A DNA stretch of 64,000 nucleotides from Planctomycetota bacterium (GTDB taxonomy: Bacteria > Planctomycetota > UBA1135 > GCA-002748355). The position numbers and the translations under genes are program-made. A model generated the notes under the pieces. The model saw only the letters and a list, made by a program, of their open reading frames with translations. It was not told the origin of the DNA and did no database searches. Of the stretch, positions 43,833-54,500 are shown piece by piece. Positions within the stretch are counted from its first letter, which is position 1. Every line of letters starts with the position of its first letter. The stretch lies in the NCBI GenBank assembly GCA_020638795.1, contig JACKHW010000002.1:640316-704315 (forward strand). Direction: 5' to 3'.

Positions 43833-43923
43833 CGTCGAGAAACACGAGGTCGCGTCAAGTGTGCGGAGGCGTTCTGTCGCTCCGTCGACCGTCGTCGTGC
43901 GGCGCGCTGAGCCTGGTTCGCCG

Positions 43924-46900
43924 TCAGCGCGCGCGCCAGAAACGCACGAGTCCCTCGTAATCGCCCGTCGCGATCGTCGTCCCGTCGTGTGACCATGCGA
44001 CCACGTTGAGGTCGTTCTCGGTCGGCAACTCGATGACGCGAGTCCAGTTCTCGGTGTCCCAGATCGTGAGGCCACGTCCCGAGCGCTCGGCAGTCGCGAG
44101 GCGGCGCCCGTCGGGGGATAGGGCAATGGCTGCGATCGTGTACGGTGCTGCGCGGTTTGTGACGATCTGCCGCTGGAGCACGTCGTAGACCATGAGCACG
44201 CCGGCCTTTCCGGCGGCAAGAACGAAGCGGCCGTCGCGGCTGACCTCGAGTGCGAACACTCTGCCTGCACCGGCGAACGAGCCGCGGGGTTCGAGAGTGC
44301 GGGCGTCCCACAGGCGCACGAATCCGTCATGGCTCGCCGTGACGACCAGGTGCCCGTTCGGCGTCGTACACACTCGGCTGATCGTGTTGTCGTGAGCGCT
44401 CACCGAGTGGAGCGCCTTAGCCGTCTCGAGGTCCCACAGGATCAGCTTGCCGTCTTCACCGCCGCTGACGAAGCGATTGCCCGGCATCAGCGCGAGCGAG
44501 CGCACGGTGCTGGAGTGTCCAGCGAATTGCTTGTCTGGCACGCGCGTCGCGGCGTTCTTCGAGGAGGACCACTCGAAAACCGCGACTTCGTTACCGCGTT
44601 CTGGCGCGACGAGCCATCGGCCTTCAGCGATCCAAAGGATATCGTTGCTCGGCGGTATTGCGTCGAGGACCACGGTGTCGCCGCTGCGCGTCCGGAGCCT
44701 TGGTGCGCGCTGGTTGCATCCGAGGATCCAATCTCCGCGCGACGATTCCCGTGCGAACTGCGTCATCGATCGCGTGCCGCAATGGGCCCAGACCGCGTCG
44801 ACCTTCGAAAGGGCGAGCTCGTGAATCGCCGGCCTTCGATCGACGACGAGGAGGCGACGACGCGTCTTATCGATATCCACGAGCGTGATCGGGGATGGAA
44901 ACACGAGTTCGTGCACGATCGTCATCGACGGAATGTGGAGACAGCGCACGTTCGTATCGCCCTTGCGGTAGAGCCACAGGCAATGGCCGTCGGGCACGAT
45001 GTCCGAGATCGCGCGGTCTATGCTGCGATTCGACCCCGGCGCACCGTCATCGAGTGTGTGAACTTGTACGGTCGAACCGTTCGCCAGCGTGACGAAGCGA
45101 TCGAGGTCAGGCAGAATCGCGAGCTTGTAGCCGACTCGCAAGGTTGCCGGTTGACTCCAAAGTCGTGCGCGGGTCTCGAGATCGTATGCCACGATCACGG
45201 CATCGTGGTCACTGCCTCCGACCTGATGAGCTACGAGTCGCTTGTTGTCCGGGTGGAGCGCGATTCGTGTCCACCTCGTGCCCGGGCCGGCGTCGAGTCG
45301 TGCGGCCTGTCGACCGGACTCGACATCGATGATCCGGCAAGTGCCGTCGCCGACGCCAACCGCGATGAGTGGCGCTTCGTCGGCGAGTTCGATGACGTCG
45401 ACTTCACGAGAGAAGTGCACTCTGTGATCCGTACCGACTTCGAGATTGCAGATCCGCAAGTCGCACGGCTTCTCGCGCGGCACGTACGCGTAGCACCCCC
45501 ATGCAGAGATTTTGCGATCCACGGTCGGACCGAATAGCTCACTGCCGATTTTGTCCACGACGCCACGGTCGAGATCGTCATCCGGCACGATCCACTGCAC
45601 GTTGCGATCCGTGATGCCGAAGTAGAGGCGCCCCGTTCGCTTCGATCGGCCGAAGCGATACGCGTTCCCGCTGAGGACGGGGTAGGTCCTCTGTGGCGTG
45701 CGAAACAGCGATGCGGCGTACGTCCACTCCCACAAGTCGGCGGTGGGCTTGCTGTCCTGCAGAAGGCCGTGGGCACGCTCGATCGAACCACCCTGCCAAG
45801 CGTTCCACGCATTCGCGAGGGTCGCTCCGTAGCTCGACAGCTGCGCTGCCTCTGCGTTCGCCTGCCATCGGCTCGCGTCGGCGGCTCGAGACTCGGCATC
45901 GACGTGGGCGCGATGCTTCGCGATCGCGACGAAGCCGAGGATCACGGCGCACACGGAACCGCAAAGCGCCAGCGTCGAGACCAGGGTCGGCGCTGCGAGT
46001 GCTGCGCGGCGCAGGATCGACCCCGCATCGATCGGTCCACGGTCCGACAGGGCGCGGTCGAGGTCCTCGGCGAACGCCGCAGCGGACGCATATCGATGTT
46101 TGGGGTCCAAGGCGACAGCACGTCGACAGACGAGTTCGACGTCGACCGGGATCGATGCATTGAGCTTGCGCAGTTTTGGGCGGATGCCGTGCAGGATCTT
46201 CGCGCGCGTGGCTTCGACCGAACCGGGCACGAGCGTCGGTGAGCGCAGAGTCAGGAGTTCGCACAGGACGACACCGAGGGCGTAGACGTCACTGCGCGCA
46301 TCGATGGCGTTCGGGTCGCCACGAAGTTGCTCGGGTGACATGTAGGCGAGCGAACCGAGCAGCGAACCGCTGCGCGTCATCGTCGCTCGGTCGTCGAGCC
46401 GCGCGAGACCGAAGTCGACGAGGCGTGCTCTGCCGTCCTGGCCGACCATGATGTTTGCAGGCTTGACGTCGCGGTGGAGAATGCCTTGCTCATGCGCATG
46501 GGCGAGACCCAGCGCGATATCACGCACGAGATGCACGCATGCTTCGGTCCAGGTCGACGTGAGGATCGCGGTCCGGAGCGACGTCGTCGTGTCGACGGTC
46601 TCGAGCTTGCCGGCGAAGACATCGCGGCCGTGCAGAGTCTGCGGGTCGCGGTCACCGAGTCGTGCGAGGATCTGCGCACAGGATTCGCCTTCGACGAACT
46701 CCATCGCGTAGTAGCGCAGACCCTGCTCTTCGCCGGAGCTGTAGACCTGGGCGATCGACGGATGATTGAGCTTGGCGATCGCCGCGATCTCGTGCTCGAA
46801 GCGCGAACTCGAGTTGCCGAACGGTAGCATGTCGGGCCGGACGATCTTGACCGCGACGCGGCGATCGAGCGTCGTGTCCCGTGCAGAAAAGACGATTCCC

Positions 46901-47157
46901 ATGCCGCCTTCGCCGAGGCGCTTTTGCAGCAAGTAGGGGCCGAGCGACTCGGGAATCGCGTTTAGGGCGCGCCGCTGTTCTCTGTCGAGCAGGCCGTTGC
47001 GCGCGAGTCCGGCGATGAGATCGCGAACACGCGTGGCGAGGCCCGGGTCGCGAGCCTCGACGTCGGCGAGGAGCGCGCTCACGTCCTCCGCTTCGAGGCA
47101 GCGAAAGAGCAGTTCTTCGGCAGGGTCTCGTGAGGAGGAAGGACGTGGAGAGAGCAT
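43924..47157 (-). CDS. Ser/Thr protein kinase with WD40 repeats (unit D)
   Basis: A 1077-residue membrane kinase. The kinase domain (about 70-370) has GEGGMGIVF, the VAVKIV lysine, HRDVKPANIMV, DFGLAR and SPE, with an insertion of about 45 residues before the catalytic loop. A membrane helix lies near 415-435 (LVSTLALCGSVCAVILGFVAI). The C-terminal half has at least five clear WD40 blades (for example SLALMPGNRFVSGGEDGKLILWD and AIALSPDGRRLATAERSGRG), preceded by less regular beta-rich sequence that may form a second propeller. The sigma gene ends 78 bp upstream on the same strand, so sigma and kinase are probably one operon, as in unit A. Confidence 0.93.
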   Translation of the reverse strand: MLSPRPSSSRDPAEELLFRCLEAEDVSALLADVEARDPGLATRVRDLIAGLARNGLLDREQRRALNAIPESLGPYLLQKRLGEGGMGIVFSARDTTLDRRVAVKIVRPDMLPFGNSSSRFEHEIAAIAKLNHPSIAQVYSSGEEQGLRYYAMEFVEGESCAQILARLGDRDPQTLHGRDVFAGKLETVDTTTSLRTAILTSTWTEACVHLVRDIALGLAHAHEQGILHRDVKPANIMVGQDGRARLVDFGLARLDDRATMTRSGSLLGSLAYMSPEQLRGDPNAIDARSDVYALGVVLCELLTLRSPTLVPGSVEATRAKILHGIRPKLRKLNASIPVDVELVCRRAVALDPKHRYASAAAFAEDLDRALSDRGPIDAGSILRRAALAAPTLVSTLALCGSVCAVILGFVAIAKHRAHVDAESRAADASRWQANAEAAQLSSYGATLANAWNAWQGGSIERAHGLLQDSKPTADLWEWTYAASLFRTPQRTYPVLSGNAYRFGRSKRTGRLYFGITDRNVQWIVPDDDLDRGVVDKIGSELFGPTVDRKISAWGCYAYVPREKPCDLRICNLEVGTDHRVHFSREVDVIELADEAPLIAVGVGDGTCRIIDVESGRQAARLDAGPGTRWTRIALHPDNKRLVAHQVGGSDHDAVIVAYDLETRARLWSQPATLRVGYKLAILPDLDRFVTLANGSTVQVHTLDDGAPGSNRSIDRAISDIVPDGHCLWLYRKGDTNVRCLHIPSMTIVHELVFPSPITLVDIDKTRRRLLVVDRRPAIHELALSKVDAVWAHCGTRSMTQFARESSRGDWILGCNQRAPRLRTRSGDTVVLDAIPPSNDILWIAEGRWLVAPERGNEVAVFEWSSSKNAATRVPDKQFAGHSSTVRSLALMPGNRFVSGGEDGKLILWDLETAKALHSVSAHDNTISRVCTTPNGHLVVTASHDGFVRLWDARTLEPRGSFAGAGRVFALEVSRDGRFVLAAGKAGVLMVYDVLQRQIVTNRAAPYTIAAIALSPDGRRLATAERSGRGLTIWDTENWTRVIELPTENDLNVVAWSHDGTTIATGDYEGLVRFWRAR

Positions 47158-47235
47158 CGCCAGGCGTGCGCGGGTTCGGTCCGGAGTATAACCCGGAGTG
47201 CCGCGCGGATGCCGGCACCGCGCTCGGCGATTTGC

Positions 47236-47790
47236 TCAGAGGCTCGCTTCGATGGCGAGTCTCGCGAGCGCGCGATGTAGCGTTACGCGCACGTTTCCCG
47301 GTGTCATCCCGAGTTCTGCGCCGGCTTCGATCGAGGACATGCCGAGTCCGCGACAGAGCACGACCACGTTGCGCTGGTCGTCCGGAAGGCGCTCGAGGGC
47401 TTGCGCGTAACGCTCGGCTTCTTCGTTGCCGATCGCTTCTTGGGACGGGCTCATGATGTGGCGAGCCGCTTCGAGCATCGCGTGGTCATCGATCGGCGCT
47501 GCGCGGACCGAGTCGCGTCGCGCAGCACGGTAGTAACGGCCTTTCGACGCCAGTTTGCGGCTCGCGTGCAGGTAGAGATAGCGCTTGAACGCCAAGGCTC
47601 CGCGCATCTCGATCTGCGGCATGTCTTCGAGGACCTCACGACAGATCGACTGCACGACGTCGCTCGACGATTCGAACATGGCGAGATTCCCCATGTGAAA
47701 GCGGATGTAGGCCTCGACCTCGGGCAGGCACTGCTGCATCAGCAGGCGCAGCCGTACTTGATCGTCATCAGGCAGAGGTCGATTGGTCAT
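47236..47790 (-). CDS. ECF-type RNA polymerase sigma factor (unit D)
   Basis: A 184-residue sigma factor from ATG 47790 (MTNRPLPDDDQVRLRLLMQQ), with GGAG upstream; a GTG at 47808 is the frame limit. Region 2 is FESSSDVVQSICREVLEDM with LAFKRYLYLHASRKLASKGR. Region 4 is ALERLPDDQRNVVVLCRGLG and the helix-turn-helix SSIEAGAELGMTPGNVRVTL. It starts 198 bp from the divergent ELW-repeat gene, and the gap between them holds paired repeats. The kinase gene follows on the same strand. Confidence 0.9.
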   Translation of the reverse strand: MTNRPLPDDDQVRLRLLMQQCLPEVEAYIRFHMGNLAMFESSSDVVQSICREVLEDMPQIEMRGALAFKRYLYLHASRKLASKGRYYRAARRDSVRAAPIDDHAMLEAARHIMSPSQEAIGNEEAERYAQALERLPDDQRNVVVLCRGLGMSSIEAGAELGMTPGNVRVTLHRALARLAIEASL

Positions 47791-47839
47791 GTCGCGCGTA
47801 CTCCGCACAGCCTACTCCAGCGCAGCGGCGCGGCCGGGT

Positions 47840-47930
47840 GTTACGAGAAATCGCGGCTGTATTGGGAACGGTGTGTTCGGTTCGGACAGTCAGTTCGGAC
47901 AGGACGAGGAAACGTCCCATTTCTCGTAAC
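47840..47930. promoter_or_regulatory. Inverted and direct repeats in the divergent region of unit D
   Basis: GTTACGAGAAAT (47840-47851) is a perfect inverted copy of ATTTCTCGTAAC (47919-47930), with 67 bp between. Inside this pair, GTTCGGACAG occurs twice (47880-47889 and 47893-47902) in direct orientation, 13 bp apart. The stretch lies between the sigma gene (start 47790) and the ELW gene (start 47989) and looks like a two-site operator with a core promoter element; the binding protein is not known. Confidence 0.55.
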
Positions 47931-47988
47931 TCCGAAGTGCGCGTCTGCGCTCGAGCATGCGAACCCAGGACTTCCTCGAGGAGAATGC

Positions 47989-49677
47989 ATGCTCGCGCGT
48001 ACATCGATATTGACTCTACTCGTCGCGATTTCGTTGGACGTTACGTCCAACGTCAGCGCTCAGACCCTGGTCGCGGACATGACGCCCGGGACCGGGAGCA
48101 CGATCTTCAGTGCCTCGGTCACGATTGGCGACCGTTGCTACATCTACACGCGCGATGGCCTGTGGCGCAGCAACGGAACCGCAGCGGGGACGCAGTTGAT
48201 CCTGCCGGGAATCGGCATCTTGGGCGAGATCGTCGCGTTTGGGAATCAGCTCGTCATGCAGGTTCGCGATGCGACTCTCGGGAGTGAGCTCGGCGTCTTC
48301 GACGTCCGCACGGAGAAGCTCGATGTCTTCGACCTCAATCCCGGAGCGAGTTCCTCGGCTCCGCGGTACTTCCGTGTCGCGGGGGACAAGCTGTTCTTTA
48401 CGTGCAACGATGGCGTTCACGGGATCGAGCCGTGGGCGACCGACGGAACGCGCACCGGAACGACACTGCTCGTCGACATCCAGACCGGTTCGTTCAACGG
48501 CGGTGCTTCGTATTTCACCGAATACGAGGGGCGTTGCTACTTCTTCGGTCTCGGTGACTTCTACGTGAGCGACGGGACTCCTTCTGGGACGACTCGGTTG
48601 CCGGACAGCTTCACTTCGATCGACAATGGTCGCTCACCGCTCGAGCCACTCGCACGCATCGGCTCGCGTTTCGTCTTCGAAGGGTCGACCGCGACCGTGT
48701 CGAACGAGCCATGCTATTTCGACGTCGCGACAGGGGCGAACGGTCTTCTGAAGGACTTGGATCCTCAGGTCAGCAGTCTCACCGCGGGGTATGTCTCGGC
48801 GGGAGGCTATGTGTGGTTTCAAGGCAATACGTCGACGGCAGGACAAGAACTGTGGCGGACCGACGGCACGCCTGCCGGCACGGTGCTGTTCGCGGACCTC
48901 GTTGCGGGGACGGCGAGTTCGAAAGCGCTGCCACAAAGCGCGTGCGGCGACCGGTTGCTGTTCTTCGCGATCGACGCGGCCAATGCGCGCGGGCTGTGGA
49001 CGACCGATGGGACGACGGCCGGCACGTCGGTGCTGCTTCCGATGGCATCGACGAGCGTCTCCATCGAACAGACGATGCAAGAGGTCGGTCAACGTGTGCT
49101 TTTCTCGTACGAGGCGACGAGTTTCGCAGGGCACGAGCTCGTGCTCAGCGATGGAACGGCAGCCGGAACTTCCATGATCACGAGCAAGTCGATCGTCAAG
49201 GCGAGTTCGAATTCACCGGTGTTCCACGGCTTCTTGGGTAAGCGGCTCTTGTTCTCCGGGAGTAGCGCGTCCACGGGCATCGAACTCTGGAGCACGGACC
49301 TGACGCGCTACGTCCGAACCGCAGGGCCAACGCACGGAACGACTCTGACCTCGCTCGACCCGACGTTGAACTCGACGTGGAAGGTCTCGGGCGCGCGCAG
49401 CCCCGCGGGCTCGGTCTCGGTCGTGATCCTCGGTGCTCCGGCGAGCGTCCCGGTCGGGTCGACGTCCTACACCGGGGTCGTCCACCACGATCCAGCAGTC
49501 TGGTTCCAGCTCGCGGTCGGTGCTTGGAGTAGCCCGTTCACATTGAACGTGCCGATCCCGAACGACTCTGCACTCGATGGAGCCTGGCTCACGATGCAGG
49601 TGTGGGACTTCGTGCCGAACGGTCCCGGATGGGACATCGCCCTCGGGAACGGATTGCACGCGGTTCTCGGCAACTGA
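47989..49677 (+). CDS. Secreted ELW/DGTxxGT-repeat protein (unit D)
   Basis: A 562-residue exported protein. ATG 47989 has GAGGAG upstream and a signal peptide (MLARTSILTLLVAISLDVTS, to about VSAQT). Six or so repeats of the form WxxDGTxxGTxLL are seen (ATDGTRTGTTLL, RTDGTPAGTVLF, TTDGTTAGTSVLL, SDGTAAGTSM), the pattern of the ELWxxDGT hyalin-like family that builds a beta-propeller. The final ~125 residues have the shared terminal module pattern (AGSVSVVILGAP, then TMQVWDFVPNGPGWDIALGN). It is divergent from the sigma D gene. Confidence 0.85.
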   Translation: MLARTSILTLLVAISLDVTSNVSAQTLVADMTPGTGSTIFSASVTIGDRCYIYTRDGLWRSNGTAAGTQLILPGIGILGEIVAFGNQLVMQVRDATLGSELGVFDVRTEKLDVFDLNPGASSSAPRYFRVAGDKLFFTCNDGVHGIEPWATDGTRTGTTLLVDIQTGSFNGGASYFTEYEGRCYFFGLGDFYVSDGTPSGTTRLPDSFTSIDNGRSPLEPLARIGSRFVFEGSTATVSNEPCYFDVATGANGLLKDLDPQVSSLTAGYVSAGGYVWFQGNTSTAGQELWRTDGTPAGTVLFADLVAGTASSKALPQSACGDRLLFFAIDAANARGLWTTDGTTAGTSVLLPMASTSVSIEQTMQEVGQRVLFSYEATSFAGHELVLSDGTAAGTSMITSKSIVKASSNSPVFHGFLGKRLLFSGSSASTGIELWSTDLTRYVRTAGPTHGTTLTSLDPTLNSTWKVSGARSPAGSVSVVILGAPASVPVGSTSYTGVVHHDPAVWFQLAVGAWSSPFTLNVPIPNDSALDGAWLTMQVWDFVPNGPGWDIALGNGLHAVLGN

Positions 49678-49751
49678 TGTGTCGCGACTAGGGGGGGCAG
49701 AACCTCGTCGGGCCTCGATCGCCAGCGCTGTTCGAGTGGGCGGCGCGCGGG

Positions 49752-51206
49752 TCAATCGATTTCGTACGACCCTGAGATCAGGAGCGCTTCTCCAGGAACC
49801 CCTGGGACGCCGCCGTCGGTCGCGCGGCGGATCCGTATCGTGCGCACACCCGCAGTGGTGACGACGGTCAGCCCGCGCCCTGAACCGGCTTCGGCTCCGG
49901 CGAGGGCGGTCTGCAACTTGGCAGGGAAGGGCAAGTCGGTGGTCAGCACTCCGATCGCGTTTCCCAGCTGGACTCGCAGCGCGATGTGGACCGTGCGGCC
50001 ATCGCGCTTGAACCGACCCGTGACGCTCGCGCCTGAAGGGCCTTGAACGGAGGGTACGTAGGCTGTCCAGGGCGATGCATCCTGGCCCCAGCCGTTGAAG
50101 GTCTCGCCAGTATCGGTCACGCCGATCAGAAGCGGGTGGGTAGGCACGACTTCGTGATCGTAGGTGCCGTGGCCAATGAAGTAGTTCTTGCGGATCTTCT
50201 CCGTGGGGGACTCATAGACCACGGTGTTGCTGATCGAGCAGTCGTAGAAGGCCATGCCCGATGGGAAATCATGGTTCCCGATTGCGTCGAAGATCACTCC
50301 AAACCCTTCCGGGTTGTAGGTCGTGAAGTGACAGCGGTAGAACGAGATCGAATCGACGAAATTGAACCAAGCGGCCACACCTCCCTTGGCATCTGGCGTG
50401 ACTTCGAACCGACAGTTGCGGAAGGACGAAAGCCAGGTGTCGTTCTGAACGCTCCAGTCACCGTCCATATAGAGACCGATCGAATTGGGAGCCTGCGAGA
50501 CACAGTTCACCGCGTTGAAGCGATTGAAGATGTTGTAGTTGCCCACGGGAGCGGCACCACCCAGGATCCCCAGGCCCACCGAGGCGTAGTTGACGATCTT
50601 CACGTTCTCGAGGCGGCACCCGGACACCGACCTCATGTAGATCCCTGTGGTCGCCACGAGGTTGCAGGCGAGGAACATGCCTTCGACCACACAGTCCGAG
50701 ATCTGCCCATGGATGGCGATCATCGACATGCCGGCGCCCCCGTGCCAATCGAGGATGGTTGGGATCAATGCACCGCTGACAGCGAAGCCCCCGCCCTCGC
50801 CGATCAGTTTGATCCCGTTCCTCGAAGACGCGTTGCTCCCGCCGTCCCCATCTCCCACCCGGAGTGTCGACGAGATCCGGTACGTCCCGGCTGGGAACAG
50901 GACCGTGCCGCCGCGTGCCGGGAGCTTGTCGATCGCCTTCTGGATTGCGGCGGTGTCGTCTTGGATACCGTCTCCCACGGCACCGGTGTCGCGGACGCTG
51001 ATCTGCGAGGGTTGGTCCTGTGCGATCGCGGACGGGGCACACATCCAAGCGAGAGTGAAGAGCACGAGCGATCGCCAGGAGCTGCGCTTGCCTGCGGCTC
51101 GTACGGCTGCTGCAGACACAGTGACGGCGGTGCCGACATCACGACATTCCTCGGTTCGGATCGGATCGACTTCTCGGCGCTGTGCGGCGCATGGCTCGTA
51201 GCTCAT
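49752..51206 (-). CDS. Secreted pectate-lyase-fold (right-handed beta-helix) protein
   Basis: A 484-residue protein. ATG 51206 (MSYEPCAAQRREVDPIRTEE) has AAGGAG 9 nt upstream, but the signal core (SLVLFTLAWMCAPSAIAQ) starts only near residue 45, so the true start may be later. The Pectate_lyase_3 pattern begins with ISVRDTGAVGDGIQDDTAAI and PARGGTVLFPAGTYRISSTL. About 250 residues of right-handed helix repeats follow, with GIYMRSVSGCRLENVKI-type coils. The C-terminal ~120 residues (from WTAYVPSVQGPSGASVTGRF) resemble the tail-fibre-type beta sandwich often found after such helices, and not the module shared by the other exported proteins here. A polysaccharide target is likely; the enzyme activity is unproven. 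Confidence 0.78.
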   Translation of the reverse strand: MSYEPCAAQRREVDPIRTEECRDVGTAVTVSAAAVRAAGKRSSWRSLVLFTLAWMCAPSAIAQDQPSQISVRDTGAVGDGIQDDTAAIQKAIDKLPARGGTVLFPAGTYRISSTLRVGDGDGGSNASSRNGIKLIGEGGGFAVSGALIPTILDWHGGAGMSMIAIHGQISDCVVEGMFLACNLVATTGIYMRSVSGCRLENVKIVNYASVGLGILGGAAPVGNYNIFNRFNAVNCVSQAPNSIGLYMDGDWSVQNDTWLSSFRNCRFEVTPDAKGGVAAWFNFVDSISFYRCHFTTYNPEGFGVIFDAIGNHDFPSGMAFYDCSISNTVVYESPTEKIRKNYFIGHGTYDHEVVPTHPLLIGVTDTGETFNGWGQDASPWTAYVPSVQGPSGASVTGRFKRDGRTVHIALRVQLGNAIGVLTTDLPFPAKLQTALAGAEAGSGRGLTVVTTAGVRTIRIRRATDGGVPGVPGEALLISGSYEID

Positions 51207-51539
51207 GGACTTTGACTCCTTCGGCCCATTCAGGACCAAAGCGCGCATGGCGTAACGGTCGCACGTCGTCGATTTCGTGCCTCTGTCGCGTTGCGCATGC
51301 TGGGGTCGTGCTGGCGCCCGACCAGGAGCTGCGCGAGCGCGAGGAAGAGACGATCGCTCTCTTCGCGGGTATGGTCGATGCATGATGCGTTGGGACGCGA
51401 CAGACGAAAGAAGGCAGCGAGGGTCCATGCCTGGCGCACGTCGGGGGGGACGCGACGACGGCTTCATGGCTTCGCCTGTGTTCCTCGACGATGTCTTGCT
51501 GCTGCGTAGAAAGCGCTTCCTCCTTCGCATCGCAGAGCA
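51207..51539. other. Divergent gap before kinase E, with one weak ORF
   Basis: This 333-bp region separates the beta-helix gene from kinase E. A + frame (51277-51543, 88 codons) ends exactly in GTGA over the kinase start. Its last third (MASPVFLDDVLLLRRKRFLL) could be a small coupled peptide, but composition and lack of a clear ribosome site argue against the whole frame. No hairpin or operator pattern was seen. Confidence 0.35.
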
Positions 51540-54500
51540 GTGACCCCTACGCACGACGAAGACGGGAACGCCGACCACGAGGACGTCAGGAATAGGCGCG
51601 CGGCTGATCTCTTCGTCGAACTCTATGCACTGAGTCCCGAGGATCGGGCGCGTCGACTCGCGAGCGCCACCGCAGGCGACAAAGAGCTCGAGGCCGCCGT
51701 CCTCGACCTCCTGCGCCACCACGACGCGCCCGCTGCCAGTATCGATGCCTTGAGTCGCCTCGCTGCAACGGCGCGCGAAGAGGGCGATGCCGCCCCGGAA
51801 CAGATCGGTCCGTACCGCGTCGTCGGCGTCCTCGGTCGCGGCGGCATGGGGATCGTCTATCGCGCGCAGCAGGTGCATCCGAGGCGCGAAGTCGCCCTCA
51901 AGGTTCTCCATGCAGGCGTCGTGCGCCCCGACCTGCTCGAGCGCTTTCGCAAAGAAGCCGAACTCCTCGCTCGTTTCCGGCATCCGTCGATCGCCCACAT
52001 CTACGAAGCGGGTGAGGCGGACCATGGCTACGGAAGCGTGCCGTACTTCGCGATGGAGCTTGTCGACGGCATGCCGATCACCGACTTCGCGAAGACGCAC
52101 AAGCTCACGACGCGGGCCCGCATCGAGCTCTTCGTCGCGGTCTGCGATGCCGTGCAGCACGCACACGATTGCGGTGTCGTGCATCGCGATCTCAAGCCGC
52201 AGAACATCCTCGTGACCCGGGGAGAAACGACGTCGAACGGCCCCGTGCCCAAGGTCTTGGACTTCGGGATCGCGAAGTCGAGCGACGCGGACCTGCATGC
52301 GTCGGCCATGCGCACGAGCACGGGCCAGATGCTCGGCACGTTGCCCTACATGAGCCCCGAGCAGATCTCGGGGACGAGCGCCGACATCGATGGACGCTCC
52401 GACGTCTACGCACTCGGTGTCGTGCTCTACGAACTGCTCTCGGGTCGATTGCCCCTCGATTTCCACGGTCGCCCGCTGAGCGACCTCGGACGCTTCGTCC
52501 GCGACCGGGATCCGACGCGACTCGGAGTGTTCGACCGAGAGTGGCGTGGCGACATCGAGACGATCTGTGACCGCGCCCTCGCCAAGGAGTGTTCGCGTCG
52601 CTACCAGTCCGCCGCCGACCTTCGCGACGACCTCGGGCGCTGGCTCGCGCATTTGCCGATCCGTGCACGACCCGCGACTCTCGCGTATCGCGCCCGACGC
52701 TTCGCGCGGCGACACAAGGCGCTCGTGCTCGGCAGCACAGCGACGATGCTGGCCCTCATCGCAGGTTTGATCGCGACGTCGCTCTACGCCGCGGAGAACA
52801 AATCGCTGGCACTCGTAGAACTCGACTTGCGGCGCAACGCCGATGCGGTGAGCGAGGCCATTCGCGCACGCCTCTACGCCTCGGAGATGGTGCAAGGCGG
52901 CATTGCACTACAGAGCACGAGCGGCGATACGACGGTGCGCGAGCTCGTCGACCGTTGGACTCCGCGTACTGGCGAGGTCGACTTGCGGGGCTTCGAATGG
53001 CATGTGCTGCGCGCCGCGTGTCGAAGCGCGGAACTCGAGTGCACGTTCGTGTTCGGTCCACCTCGCGGCCTCGCCTTCCGCAAGGACAACGGCTTGCTCG
53101 AGATCACGAGACACCAGGGAACGATCGCGACTTGGCGTCTCCCCGACATGGTGATCGTGAGCGAGCTTTCGCGAGCACAAGGCCTGATCGGCCGTTCGCA
53201 CGCACTCGGACTCCTGCTGCGTCGGCAGGGGGATCGCGTCGAAGTGCTGACCGAGGCTGGTGTGCTCGTGTCGACGACAGCGCCGCTGCGCGCGCCTCGG
53301 CATGCAGCCCTCAGCCCCGACGCGCGCAGTATCGTCGCCCTCGAGTATCCCGGCACCGGCGATCAGGGCACGCTCGTCGTCGTCGATGCCACTTCGGGGG
53401 AGGTCTTGCAGCGACCGGACATGGGTCTCCTCTATGGCGCTGGAGCAAAGTTTTCGCAGGATGGCCGCTACTGCGCGGTTCCGACCCATCCGCAGCCGCG
53501 CGTGCACGTCTTCGAGACGGCGAACTGGACCCTGCTTCACGACATTGCGATCCCCGGCGCCAGCTACAGCTGTCACGGTGCGGCATGGCACCCGACGCTT
53601 CCGCTCTTCGCTGTGAAGCTGCGCAACGACGACGATGTCCCGGTCTTCGACGCTGTCGATGGCCGCTTGGTCAAGACTCTGAAAGGTCAGCGTCTCGGTG
53701 GGCCGGCCATCGCGTGGAGCCCCGATGGCACCTACCTCGCGAGCGGCTCTCAGGACGAGAGCGTCGGCATCTGGCGCTTCGAGAGCGGCGAATACACGAA
53801 GCTCGGTAGTCACGATGCGCCCGTGTTCCATGTCGCGTGGGAACCTGGCGGCGAGCGTTTGGTCAGCGCGACGCAGACGGGGTCGCTCAAAACGTGGCGT
53901 GTGGACACGCCACGCGCGGTGCGCACGATCCTCGAGCCTGCCGTGCCGAAGCGAAGGCAGAACCAACTGCACTTTCGTCCCGACGGCTGCGTCGCCGTGC
54001 AGTCGGGCGCCGAGACGCTCGTCATCGAAGCCACACGTGGGGACGTGGTCGAGCGCGTGCCCGCAGTCCGAGCGGTTTGGAACCGTGATGGGAGTCTCGT
54101 CGCACACTGGCGCGGACGCTCCGTCGTCGTGCGACGTCAAGGCGAAGCCGAGCCTCTGGTCGTGCGCGAATTCGGAGAAGCGATCCACGCCAACGTCGCA
54201 TGGAGCCCGGTCGACGACCGTCTCATCGTGCCGACCTTGGAGGACACGGTCGTGTGGAGCCCGTTGGACGCCAGCAAAGTCCCGGTCAGCACCGGCCTGA
54301 GTCGCCTGCACATGGTCCAGTGGTCCGCCGATGGCCGCAGCGTGCACCAGCGCACCTGGAGCAACGACATCCACGTGTTCGATGTGACGCAGTCGCGCGA
54401 GACGTGGAAGGTCGCTGTCGCTCGTGGGTTCGGACTTTGCACGTTGGATGCGACAGGCGCGGGCTTCTGCGCGGCCGGCGACGACCACGCCATCCAGGTG

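Noticed and set aside
51277..51543. 88-codon frame overlapping the kinase E start
   Set aside because: Low protein character and no clear ribosome site; only its last third could matter, so it was listed under the gap rather than as a gene.
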